64,000 bases of DNA from contig JAFXXQ010000023.1 in the NCBI GenBank assembly GCA_017542145.1, positions 186,001 to 250,000 on the forward strand. The letters run 5' to 3'. How positions within the stretch are numbered: the first letter of the stretch is position 1; each line of letters starts with the position of its first letter. This stretch comes from Bacteroidaceae bacterium (GTDB lineage: Bacteria > Bacteroidota > Bacteroidia > Bacteroidales > Bacteroidaceae). Shown in pieces: positions 34,000-42,524 of the stretch. The notes under the pieces are model-generated. The model ran no database searches. It worked only from the letters and a program-made list of their open reading frames with translations, and was not told the DNA's origin. Both the position numbers and the translations under genes were made by a program.

Positions 34000-35349
34000 C
34001 TATTCCATTTCGGCACGCAGCTTGTCCAGTCCTTCGCGGACGATGCGCTGCAGCTCCAGTTTTGACGAATCTACAAACTCACACAGGGCAAAGTCCTCGG
34101 GCGCCACCTCGTAGATGCCCATCGCCTCCATCTTGTCCACGTCGCCCGTGATGATGGCCTTGATGAGGTATTCGGGGTAGATGTCCATGGGGAAGACCTT
34201 GTCGTACTCGCCTGAGGCTATCATGTGCCTCTCGCCGCCCTTCACGCGGGCGTCGATGTCGTAGGCACGCTTCGGCGTCAGGAAGCTGAAGAACGAGCGG
34301 CTCACGCTGAAGTGATTGAAGCGCGGGGCTATCCATCCCAGCAGCTCGTTGGTGTCGTCGCCCTCGGGGATGACGGTTACCATGTTGGCGAATGCCGGCA
34401 GCCACTCGGTCTTCTTGACGGGACGGCCTGTCAGCACGTTGCCGCCCACGATGCGGTAGTGGCGGTCAATCTTGATGTTGTTGCCCAGTACGTCGGCCAT
34501 CTGTGCGCCGAGGGTCACGTGGGCGTAGGTCGGCTTCGTGAGGCCCGTGCCTGCCAGGGCGATGGTACGGGTGAAGTCTACGGCTCCGCGCTGGAACAGC
34601 GAGCCTATCATGATGACGTCCTGCGCAGCTACCGTCCACACCACCTCGCCCTTGTTGATGGGCCGCGTGTGGTTGATCTGCACGCCCACGTTGCCGGCGG
34701 GGTGCGGGCCGCGGAACAGCGTCAGGTTCACGTTCTGCGCCTCGGTGAGCGACTTTGCCGTCTGGCGCGTGCTGATGCCCAGGAACGTGGGCGCCAGCTT
34801 GGCCAGGGCGCTCAGGCCCGCCTGCCACTCCGCCTCGTGGCCCTTCAGCACCTGCTCGAAGTCGGGCGCCAGGGGGGCAGAGTCGAATGCGCTGACGAAT
34901 ACCGCCTTCGGCGTCTGGTCGGGGTTGGCCACGATGTCGTAGGGGCGCTGGCGGATGAAGGCGAAGAGTCCGCTCTCCAGCAACGCCGTCTTCACTTGCT
35001 CGGGCGTCAGGCTATGGACGCTCTTCGGCGAGGTGGTGACGGAGGCTTTCTCGCCGTCGGGCTTGACGACGATGCTCATCACCTTACGCCGGGCGCCGCG
35101 GTTCACCGCAGCCACCGTGCCCGAGACAGGGCTCACGAATCTCAGTTGGGGATGCCACTTGTCCACAAACAGCGCATCGCCCGCCTTGACTTTCTGTCCG
35201 GCTGTCACCACCACCTTCGGCGTGATGCCCGTGAAGTCATCAGGTACGAGCGCAACGCTCCCTGCCTTCAGCACGACGCATTCCTCCGAAGGGGCAGCGC
35301 CCTTCAGCTTGATGTCAAGGCCTTTTCGTAATTTAATTACTTCTGGCAT
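34000..35349 (-). CDS. nqrA: Na+-translocating NADH:quinone reductase subunit A
   Basis: Cytoplasmic subunit of NQR, implicated in quinone binding, 449 residues, first gene of the nqrABCDEF operon. The N-terminal MPEVIKLRKGLDIKLKG is the family start, with RnfC-like barrel-sandwich features (VKAGDALFVDKWHPQLRFVSP). Its C-terminal region contains the conserved FPMDIYPEYLIKAI. The operon is driven from a promoter about 50 bp upstream. Confidence 0.96.
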   Translation of the reverse strand: MPEVIKLRKGLDIKLKGAAPSEECVVLKAGSVALVPDDFTGITPKVVVTAGQKVKAGDALFVDKWHPQLRFVSPVSGTVAAVNRGARRKVMSIVVKPDGEKASVTTSPKSVHSLTPEQVKTALLESGLFAFIRQRPYDIVANPDQTPKAVFVSAFDSAPLAPDFEQVLKGHEAEWQAGLSALAKLAPTFLGISTRQTAKSLTEAQNVNLTLFRGPHPAGNVGVQINHTRPINKGEVVWTVAAQDVIMIGSLFQRGAVDFTRTIALAGTGLTKPTYAHVTLGAQMADVLGNNIKIDRHYRIVGGNVLTGRPVKKTEWLPAFANMVTVIPEGDDTNELLGWIAPRFNHFSVSRSFFSFLTPKRAYDIDARVKGGERHMIASGEYDKVFPMDIYPEYLIKAIITGDVDKMEAMGIYEVAPEDFALCEFVDSSKLELQRIVREGLDKLRAEME

Positions 35350-35394
35350 AGTTGATTTTAATATTTATGGAAAATTTTTCTTCGTATTCCGCGG

Positions 35395-35402
35395 CAAAAT
35401 TA
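35395..35402 (-). promoter_or_regulatory. -7 element of the nqr operon
   Basis: The minus strand reads TAATTTTG, 46 bp upstream of the nqrA start codon. Confidence 0.6.
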
Positions 35403-35569
35403 CAAAAAAAATCCGACACCGAAAACTTTTTCCCTATTTATTTCAATAAGGTACGCGCGGAGTCTTCATGATAGACCTCTCCCGACGGCTTTGCGGAAAC
35501 TTTTTTCAAAGGGGATGCCCGTTCTTTTGCTTGCAATGATTGTTCGAAAGTTTGACGATAGTTTTCTTT

Positions 35570-35667
35570 CATCGCGATGGTTTAATGTTTTCATCGCGAT
35601 GAAAAATTCTTTTCATTGCAATGATTAATTCTTTTCATCGCAATGGTTAATCTTTTTCATCGCGATG
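35570..35667. repeat. Five CATCGCGATG-type palindromes at an exact 22-bp period, locus 5
   Basis: Ten-base palindromes start at 35570, 35592, 35614, 35636 and 35658, each 22 bp apart: CATCGCGATG, CATCGCGATG, CATTGCAATG, CATCGCAATG, CATCGCGATG. Spacers are A/T-rich. A weaker related copy (TTGCAATG) is at about 35531. The array is in the 614-bp gap between nqrA and tamB; the rest of the gap holds the two promoters, a 25-codon ORF and a short hairpin (AACGGGC-AAA-GCCCGTT, 35883-35899). Confidence 0.92.
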
Positions 35668-35698
35668 AAAAAATGATAAGGAGAAACAAAGGCTTATT

Positions 35699-35776
35699 AT
35701 GAGCAAGATACGGGCTGTTTTTTTCTCTCTTTTTCATGATTTTTTGTTTTTTTTATTTGTTGTTCGTTTCTTCTGA
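35699..35776 (+). CDS. Possible 25-residue hydrophobic peptide
   Basis: ATG at 35699 encodes 25 residues starting MSKIRAVFFSLFHDFLFFLF and ending with Arg-Phe-Phe, a membrane-spanning-like Phe-rich helix. AAGGAG lies about 20 bp upstream and the 22-bp palindrome array ends 31 bp upstream. The region is T-rich, so chance is a real alternative. Confidence 0.25.
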   Translation: MSKIRAVFFSLFHDFLFFLFVVRFF

Positions 35777-35934
35777 AAAACGTCCTGCTTTTGCGGGGTT
35801 GAATCAGCGGGGGCGAGAATCATTATTCAATAGAAAAAGTGTAGGTGGTAACCGCGAACTTCGACGAGATTTTTTGTGTTTTAACGGGCAAAGCCCGTTT
35901 TAATGCGATTTGGCCTCAGAAAAATGCGAATAAA

Positions 35935-35966
35935 TTTGCTTTTTCGTCCGGCTTGCACTATTTTTG
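35935..35966 (+). promoter_or_regulatory. Promoter of tamB (extended type)
   Basis: TTTG (35935-35938), 20 bp, TATTTTTG (35959-35966). The spacer carries TTTTTCG and GCTTGCAC, shared with the thrS and infC promoters. Predicted start near 35973 excludes the TTG at 35964 as a start codon. Confidence 0.75.
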
Positions 35967-35984
35967 CAAGATATTTCTAAATCT

Positions 35985-38900
35985 GTGCCTGAAGTGAGCA
36001 AGGTGAGTCGTCGACTTCGTGGGGTGTTCCGCGTGCTGTGTGTTGTGCTGCTGCTGTTGGTGGGAGTGGTGCATCTGCCGTGGGTGCAGCATCGCGCGGG
36101 AGTGGCTTTGGCGAGCAAACTCGAGGATAAGCTGGGGACGCGCGTGGTGATGGACGGGCTGCGCTGGCGCCTGCCTGCCGACATCATCCTGGACAGCCTG
36201 CGCCTGGACGACTGCGACGGCCTTCCGCTGCTTGCTGCCGACCGTCTGGCGGTAAAGATAAACTGGCGCCCGCTTATCCGCGAAAAGCGCATCGTCATTC
36301 GTAACATCCGCCTTTTTAATCCTACGATTGCCGTGCGTGCTGACTCGGCGGGCGCGAAGCCGAACTACCAGTTCCTCATCGACGCCTTCAGCACGGGAAA
36401 GAAGTCGGAGCTGCCCGAAATGCAAATCAACTCGCTGATTATCCGCGGGGCTCATCTGACGTACGACATCGCTTCCGAGCCGGAGACACCTTTGGAACTG
36501 AACCTTGCCCACGTGGATGTGAGCGACCTGAACGCGCACCTCTCGCTGAAGACGCTGACGAACGACTCGTTAAGCGTGATGATGCGCCAGCTTTCGCTCA
36601 GGGAGAAGAGCGGCTTCCAGCTGGACGACCTGATGTTCCGTCTGGTGGCAAATCGTCAGGGGGCGACGCTCGTGGGCTTCAATCTTCGGATGCCCCAGTC
36701 GGAGCTGCGTATCGACTCGCTGTTTGCCGACTACCGCGACAGGGAGGCCGTGCGCCTGAAGGGCGATGTGCCCACGTCGACGTTGGCTGCCACAGATCTG
36801 AGTGCCTTTCTGCCCGGATTGCGCGGCAACACGTCGAAGCTGACGCTGAGCACCTCGTTCAAAGGGAGTACCGACGGGCGCTTTGACGTGCCGCACCTCA
36901 TCGCGAGGCTGAACCGCAAGGATGTGGATCTGATGCTGCAAGGGCAGGGCACGCCGTCGTACGTCGACGGCAAACTGATACGCCTGTCGGTAACGCCCTC
37001 GGGGTGGCATGCTCTTGAGGGGCTTCTGGGGGCTGTGGATGCCAGGAGCGGCACGGAACTTCGTCCTCTCCTCGAGGATTGGGAAGTGCGGTTGGGCGCT
37101 ACGTCGTTGACGGGCGACGCCATCCTCCAGATGAATGCCGACAGAACGCCCCAGCAGGCGAAGGCAAAACTCGCCCTGAGGGCTGACTTGGGCGAGGCTG
37201 ACGTGGAGGCTGCGCTGAAGGGCGGACGCTTTGCCGCCACAGTCGATACCCGCTCGCTGGCGCTCGGAAAGGTGCTGGAGAACAGCGACCTCGGCAAACT
37301 GACGGCTTCGCTGAACCTGAAGGGAACATTCGCAGGAAGCCCCTTCGCCTCGGAGAAGGGCAGCACTCAGCCGCAGTTGCCGCAAGTGCTGCGCGAAGCC
37401 TCCATAGACGGCGAAATCCATTCGATAGACTTCAAGAACTACACCTATAGCCCCATCCTCGTCAACGGTACATGGGACGACAGTCGTCTGAAAGCCACGC
37501 TGAAGGTCGATGACCCGAACGTGCGCTCGCTGATAGCTGTGAGCTACGACACGAGAGGTGGGCATAACGCGTACACGCTTCATGCCGACGTGGCGCAACT
37601 GAACCTCTACAACCTCCACCTGACGGACAAGCACGAGACATCGCGCTTCGCCTTCAAGGTTAACGGCAACCTGACAGGTAACACCCTCGATGCCTTGCGC
37701 GGGCAGATTGCACTTGACAGCCTGCGGCTGGAAGACCCCGCCCACATTTGGACAATGAGGCACTTCGCTGTGGGCTCTTTCCCGAATGGGGCGCAGCAGG
37801 TCTATACCATCGACAGCGACTTCATGCAGATGCGTGCATCGGGTTACTTCACACCCGAGAATCTGCCAGGCAGCGTGTATAACCTGCTGATGGATTACGA
37901 GCCGACGCTACTTTCGGTACTGATGCCCGAGAGTGCAAAGGCTGCCCGTAAAGCCGACAAGGCTGCCCGTGCGGGCAATGCCAATGTGCTTACTTTTAAT
38001 GCTACTGTGAACGACTTGTCGCTGCTCAACGAACTCTTCTACATCCCCGTGAAAGCCGTCAATCCCATGCGAATCAGCGGCGCTCTGAACGAGGAACGCG
38101 GCACCTTGAGCCTGAACTTGAATGTTCCCCAGCTGCGCTACGATGAACTGCAATTTCGTAACATGACGCTGAATGTTAATAATGAGGGCGGCTCGGCCCT
38201 GCGCCTGCAGGCAGGAGGAGAGAAGGTGGAGAAGGACGGCAAGGCCCTGATGGCTGACGTGATGGCGCAGTTGGTCAACGACGACATCATGCTCGACGCT
38301 GAATGGCGCAATTCTGTCAAAGGCTTCTTCGAGGGTAACATCCATGCGAAGGCTGATTTTGCCAAGAATGCTGCGGGACGGATTGAGACTACGCTGACGG
38401 GAATGCCCTCAACGGCTGTCATCAACAACGAGGCGTGGCATTTCTCGCCCTTCACGGCGGTTCTTTCAGACGATGTCTATGGCGTGGATGGCTTCCGACT
38501 GACGAGTGGAACACAATACTTGGCCCTCGACGGCTCGGTTGTCGCTCATCCACAACGGACAGCCTCCTCCCATGCCGACAGCCTCTCCGTACGTCTGAAC
38601 AACATCAATATGGCCCCCTTCTTGTCGCTGGCTAAGCTGAAGGGAATCTCGTTTGGCGGCGTCATCTCCGGACATGCCGACGTGGCAGGGTTGATGACGA
38701 AGGCTCCTCGGGTGGGAGCTCGTCTGGAAGTGGATAGTCTGACGTTCTGCGATGCTCCGCTGGGCGATGCACTTGCACAGGTGGGTTACGATGATAAGGG
38801 CATTGTTTTCGACGTCAGTTCTCCTACGATTGATCTCGGCGGTACGGCATCCGTTGCCGAGAAAAACCTGGATTTGACCCTCATAGCCGACAGTACAGAC

Positions 38901-40721
38901 GTCAGTTTCCTGAATGCAATGCTTACGGGCATCATGTCCGACGTGGAGGGCAGGGGATTTGGTACGCTGCACGTTCACGGGCCTTTCACGGGGTTAGATG
39001 TGGAAGGGAAGCTGACGGCGCAAAATGCCTCTTTTACCCTCGTGCCCACGAATGTGAAATATGAGTTTGTCGGTGATATAAACTTCGTCCCAGGTGCCAT
39101 CCGCTTCGAGAATCTTGAGGTTTTCGACACCGCTTTCAACCCCCATTACAGCCATAATTCGTCCTACGCTCCCGGCGCCAAACCTCATTCGGCTATCCTG
39201 AACGGCGACATCACCCACTCGCATCTCCAGAACTGGGGTTATGACCTTACGGTGAGAACGAACAACGTGCTGGCGCTGAATCTCTCCAATACGGGCGTTG
39301 ACCCCTTCTGGACAACCATTTATGCCGATGGTTTGGTAAAGGTATGGGGCTCGGAAAGCAGCAACACCCTCAACGTGGACGTGAAGGCTGAGTCACGGCC
39401 CAACTCCTTCTTTGCCCTGAACCTCGGCAGCAGCACCACATCCGAAGCCGACTTCATCCGCTTCCGTGACCGTGATACCATACCCTCTGACGACGAAATC
39501 CGCCAGCGAATAGAACAGATAAGGGCGCAGACAGGCAGCGAGTTGCTGCGCCGACGTTCAACACAGCCTCCTGGCGGGCGACGTGGAATTCAACAACCCA
39601 ACATTTCGATTGACGTGAATGCCTCCATCACTCCCGATGCCGAGATTCGTCTGGTGACTGACGCCGCAACCGACGATGCCATTAACGCAAGGGGCTCGGG
39701 CGACCTCACCATACGTATGAGGAACGAGAATATCGGCCTCTACGGTACGTATACGCTGATGAAGGGCGAATATAACCTGAGTCTGCAGGACCTTGTCACT
39801 AAACGATTTGATGTGGTGGAGGGTTCTACTGTGGAGTTTGACGGCGATCCACTGGATGCGCGGCTTAACATCACAGCATCGCACACGGTGAACAGCGTCT
39901 CACTGGCTGACCTAAGTGCCGATGCCTCCTCGATGGGCAACGTGCGCGTGAATTGTCTGTTGGGTATCAGCGGTACCCCGAATGCTCCGCGGCTGACCTT
40001 CAATATCGAACTCCCACAGGGTACCGAGGAACAGAAGACCCTGCTGCGCACCTATACCGCTACTGACGAACAGATGAACTTGCAATTCATCTACCTGCTC
40101 GGCTTGGGTAAGTTCTACACCTACGATTTCTCACAAGCCTCTACGCAAGGCACGCAGGGCGGTGTCGCTGCAATGCAGTCTCTGCTGAGTTCTACGGTGT
40201 CCAGCCAAATCAATTCGCTTATCTCCAATCTGCTCCCGAGCGAGAACTGGAGCCTGTCGAGTAGCATTAAGTCGGACAACCTGTTGGGCAACTATGCTGA
40301 CGAGGAATTGTCGATGGGCAATATGGAGGTTCAGGGAGTGTTGGAAGGACGCCTGCTCAACAATCGTCTGTTAGTGAACGGCAATTTCGGTTATCGCGAT
40401 AATCCTATGTATGCCAGCAACTTCATCGGTGATTTCGATATCCGCTATCTGCTGTTCCCAAGGTCGAATTTATGGCTGAAGGGTTACAATAGAACCAATG
40501 ACCGTTACTTTTCGAAGACCTCGCTCACAACGCAGGGTGTCGGTTTGATGTTCAATCGCGATTTTGATGGATTCTCCCGTCCCCAACGTCAGACGCCGCC
40601 TCCGGTTGCTCCATCGGATACGCTTGTGGCACCAGCGCCTAATGAAACTACCATAATTACTGAGACATTTTCTGAGTCTTCTGATGATTCAGATTACTCA
40701 GAAGCTCCAATAGCCCCCTAA
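35985..40721 (+). CDS. tamB: TamB family translocation and assembly module / AsmA-like protein
   Basis: Very large inner-membrane-anchored periplasmic protein bridging towards the outer membrane; family members are linked to lipid transport and outer-membrane protein assembly. About 1578 residues. An N-terminal signal anchor (VFRVLCVVLLLLVGVVHL) is followed by long repetitive beta-strand sequence of AsmA/TamB type. The C-terminal TamB domain (about 1150-1540) includes GLYGTYTLMKGEYNLSLQ and VEFDGDPLDARLNI; the end is an acidic/Pro tail. There is no ATG near the 5' end: GTG at 35985 was chosen because it lies just after the predicted transcription start; GTG at 35994 or 36003 is possible. A TamA partner is not in the window. 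Confidence 0.88.
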   Translation: MPEVSKVSRRLRGVFRVLCVVLLLLVGVVHLPWVQHRAGVALASKLEDKLGTRVVMDGLRWRLPADIILDSLRLDDCDGLPLLAADRLAVKINWRPLIREKRIVIRNIRLFNPTIAVRADSAGAKPNYQFLIDAFSTGKKSELPEMQINSLIIRGAHLTYDIASEPETPLELNLAHVDVSDLNAHLSLKTLTNDSLSVMMRQLSLREKSGFQLDDLMFRLVANRQGATLVGFNLRMPQSELRIDSLFADYRDREAVRLKGDVPTSTLAATDLSAFLPGLRGNTSKLTLSTSFKGSTDGRFDVPHLIARLNRKDVDLMLQGQGTPSYVDGKLIRLSVTPSGWHALEGLLGAVDARSGTELRPLLEDWEVRLGATSLTGDAILQMNADRTPQQAKAKLALRADLGEADVEAALKGGRFAATVDTRSLALGKVLENSDLGKLTASLNLKGTFAGSPFASEKGSTQPQLPQVLREASIDGEIHSIDFKNYTYSPILVNGTWDDSRLKATLKVDDPNVRSLIAVSYDTRGGHNAYTLHADVAQLNLYNLHLTDKHETSRFAFKVNGNLTGNTLDALRGQIALDSLRLEDPAHIWTMRHFAVGSFPNGAQQVYTIDSDFMQMRASGYFTPENLPGSVYNLLMDYEPTLLSVLMPESAKAARKADKAARAGNANVLTFNATVNDLSLLNELFYIPVKAVNPMRISGALNEERGTLSLNLNVPQLRYDELQFRNMTLNVNNEGGSALRLQAGGEKVEKDGKALMADVMAQLVNDDIMLDAEWRNSVKGFFEGNIHAKADFAKNAAGRIETTLTGMPSTAVINNEAWHFSPFTAVLSDDVYGVDGFRLTSGTQYLALDGSVVAHPQRTASSHADSLSVRLNNINMAPFLSLAKLKGISFGGVISGHADVAGLMTKAPRVGARLEVDSLTFCDAPLGDALAQVGYDDKGIVFDVSSPTIDLGGTASVAEKNLDLTLIADSTDVSFLNAMLTGIMSDVEGRGFGTLHVHGPFTGLDVEGKLTAQNASFTLVPTNVKYEFVGDINFVPGAIRFENLEVFDTAFNPHYSHNSSYAPGAKPHSAILNGDITHSHLQNWGYDLTVRTNNVLALNLSNTGVDPFWTTIYADGLVKVWGSESSNTLNVDVKAESRPNSFFALNLGSSTTSEADFIRFRDRDTIPSDDEIRQRIEQIRAQTGSELLRRRSTQPPGGRRGIQQPNISIDVNASITPDAEIRLVTDAATDDAINARGSGDLTIRMRNENIGLYGTYTLMKGEYNLSLQDLVTKRFDVVEGSTVEFDGDPLDARLNITASHTVNSVSLADLSADASSMGNVRVNCLLGISGTPNAPRLTFNIELPQGTEEQKTLLRTYTATDEQMNLQFIYLLGLGKFYTYDFSQASTQGTQGGVAAMQSLLSSTVSSQINSLISNLLPSENWSLSSSIKSDNLLGNYADEELSMGNMEVQGVLEGRLLNNRLLVNGNFGYRDNPMYASNFIGDFDIRYLLFPRSNLWLKGYNRTNDRYFSKTSLTTQGVGLMFNRDFDGFSRPQRQTPPPVAPSDTLVAPAPNETTIITETFSESSDDSDYSEAPIAP

Positions 40722-40728
40722 GAAGCCT

Positions 40729-41646
40729 ATGAAACAGAAACGATACGGAAAAAAAGGCCAATCCGTCATTTTTGACTATCAACCCACCGAGGAGATGACG
40801 CTGCTCCCCTTCCTGATGGAGGTGCTGGCGCCGAAAAGCCGCAGCGATGTGAAATCCATGCTTGCACATTATCACGTGCAGGTGAATGGGACGACGGTAA
40901 CGCAGTTCGATATGCCGCTTTCCCCCTCCGATAGAATATCCATCAACTTCACGCGTCCTTTCGCTGTTGTAAGGGACAACCGCGTCCATATCCTCTACGA
41001 GGACGACTATCTGATAGCTGTTGAGAAACCCTCGGGGATGCTCTCCGTAGGTCGTGAGGGTGGGGAAGAGCGCACCGTGTGGAGCCTGCTGACGGATTAC
41101 ATGAAGCAGAAGGATCTGCGCAGTACCGCGTATGTCTGCCACAGGTTGGATCAGTACACGTCAGGCATTCTGGTGTTTGCCAAAGACGGCAATGCGCAGC
41201 GCACGTTGCGCTATCAGTGGGACACGTTTGTGCGTGAACGTGCCTACTACGCCGTTGTAGAAGGCGTACCGCCCAGCGAACACGACGAACTGCGGCACTA
41301 TCTACTGGAAGATAACGCTTATCGTGTTCATGTGGTTCATGGAGAGAGGATTCCCTCAGAGGCCAAACTGGCAGTAACACGCTATGCGCTGATGCAGACG
41401 AACGGGCATCACTCGCTACTAAACGTCAATCTATTCACTGGAAGGAAGAATCAGATTCGTGCGCAGCTGGCAGAAATCGGATGCCCTGTGGCAGGGGACC
41501 GCAAGTATGGTGCTACGACGAGCCCTGCTTCGCGCTTGATGCTTCATAACTATCGCCTTTTGTTGGTTCACCCTGTGACGCACGAATTGCTTACGTTTGA
41601 ATTGCCAGCACCCAAGTCGTTCTATTCCACCACAAAACCCTCATAA
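40729..41646 (+). CDS. RluA family pseudouridine synthase with N-terminal S4-like domain
   Basis: Isomerises uridine to pseudouridine in rRNA or tRNA in the cytoplasm. The 305-residue product has an S4-like RNA-binding part (RSDVKSMLAHYHVQVNG, residues about 37-55) and the RluA catalytic motif with Asp in CHRLDQYTSGILVFA (near residue 140). Later conserved stretches are GRKNQIRAQLAEIGCPVAGD and the C-terminal HP.T strand. Specific target position cannot be deduced. It lies 7 bp after tamB and is probably cotranscribed with it and the DUF1460 gene. Confidence 0.93.
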   Translation: MKQKRYGKKGQSVIFDYQPTEEMTLLPFLMEVLAPKSRSDVKSMLAHYHVQVNGTTVTQFDMPLSPSDRISINFTRPFAVVRDNRVHILYEDDYLIAVEKPSGMLSVGREGGEERTVWSLLTDYMKQKDLRSTAYVCHRLDQYTSGILVFAKDGNAQRTLRYQWDTFVRERAYYAVVEGVPPSEHDELRHYLLEDNAYRVHVVHGERIPSEAKLAVTRYALMQTNGHHSLLNVNLFTGRKNQIRAQLAEIGCPVAGDRKYGATTSPASRLMLHNYRLLLVHPVTHELLTFELPAPKSFYSTTKPS

Positions 41647-41658
41647 TCTTCTTCGTTG

Positions 41659-42495
41659 ATGAAGTGCTTCATCCCCCTTTTGCTTCTGTTGTGGACATCG
41701 GTTGTGTTTGCAGAGCCGACGGATAGCGTGTTCGTTGAGCAGCTTCTGCGGAAGTATGCGCATACGAACGAGAAAGCTGGGGCTTTGGTAGTTTCCATCG
41801 GAAGAGAGTTCTTGGGAAGACCCTATGTAGGCGGTACTATTGAGGTAAATACTCCTGAGGAAAAACTTGTTGTGAACACGCGCGAAGTGGATTGCACTAC
41901 TTTTATAGATCAGGTGCTTGCTCTTACGCTGACGGTGCTGCACGAGGAGATGGATTACGCCTCATTCTGCCGTTGGCTGACGCAATTGCGCTATCGGGGA
42001 GGAGTGCTTGACGGCTATGTCTCGCGCCTGCATTACTTCGCTGACTTCGTCCAAGATAACTCCGAATGGTTTGAATGTCTGCCTTCGGCGGATGATGACC
42101 GTTATCCTCTGCAGATGTTGACGCTCTCGTTCATGAGCACGCATCCTGAAAGCTATCCAGCGCTAAAGGGAAACCCTGAAGCTGTTTCTCTTATTCGTGA
42201 GGTGGAGCAGCATTACATCGACTATCCCATCCGTTACATTCCTAAGGAAGAGGTACCACTTTTTGCACAGCTTCAAGAAGGAGATGTTGTGGCTCTTCTC
42301 ACGACTGTGAAGGGGTTGGATGTTTCACATCTGGGTATCGCCGTCAGGGAAAAGGGCGAACTACGTCTGCTTCACGCCTCTTCTGTTGCAGGGAAGGTGA
42401 TAGTGGAGCCGCGTTCGTTGTCTGCTATGCTCAGCACCCGCAAATCGTGCCCTGGTATTCGTGTTATCCGTTTGAAAACGAAATTGTCACAATAG
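41659..42495 (+). CDS. Secreted DUF1460 amidase-like protein
   Basis: Member of DUF1460, an NlpC/P60-like fold family proposed to act as N-acetylmuramoyl-alanine amidase on peptidoglycan or its fragments. The 278-residue product starts at ATG 41659 with signal peptide MKCFIPLLLLLWTSVVFA. The candidate catalytic Cys is in TREVDCTTFIDQ (near residue 80) and the His in LDVSHLGIAV (near 228). It is probably periplasmic. It follows the pseudouridine synthase by 12 bp. Confidence 0.8.
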   Translation: MKCFIPLLLLLWTSVVFAEPTDSVFVEQLLRKYAHTNEKAGALVVSIGREFLGRPYVGGTIEVNTPEEKLVVNTREVDCTTFIDQVLALTLTVLHEEMDYASFCRWLTQLRYRGGVLDGYVSRLHYFADFVQDNSEWFECLPSADDDRYPLQMLTLSFMSTHPESYPALKGNPEAVSLIREVEQHYIDYPIRYIPKEEVPLFAQLQEGDVVALLTTVKGLDVSHLGIAVREKGELRLLHASSVAGKVIVEPRSLSAMLSTRKSCPGIRVIRLKTKLSQ

Positions 42496-42524
42496 TAATA
42501 GTAAATCGAGTTATAAATAAAAAT

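Noticed and set aside
33046..34065. Plus-strand open frame of 339 codons opposite nqrB, and similar frames opposite nqrA, nqrC and nqrF
   Set aside because: All lie antisense to complete nqr genes and have His/Asp/Glu/Gly-rich sequence without family motifs.
35570..35667. CRISPR-like regular spacing
   Set aside because: Repeats are only 10 bp and spacers 12 bp, with spacers themselves similar; no cas genes are in the window.
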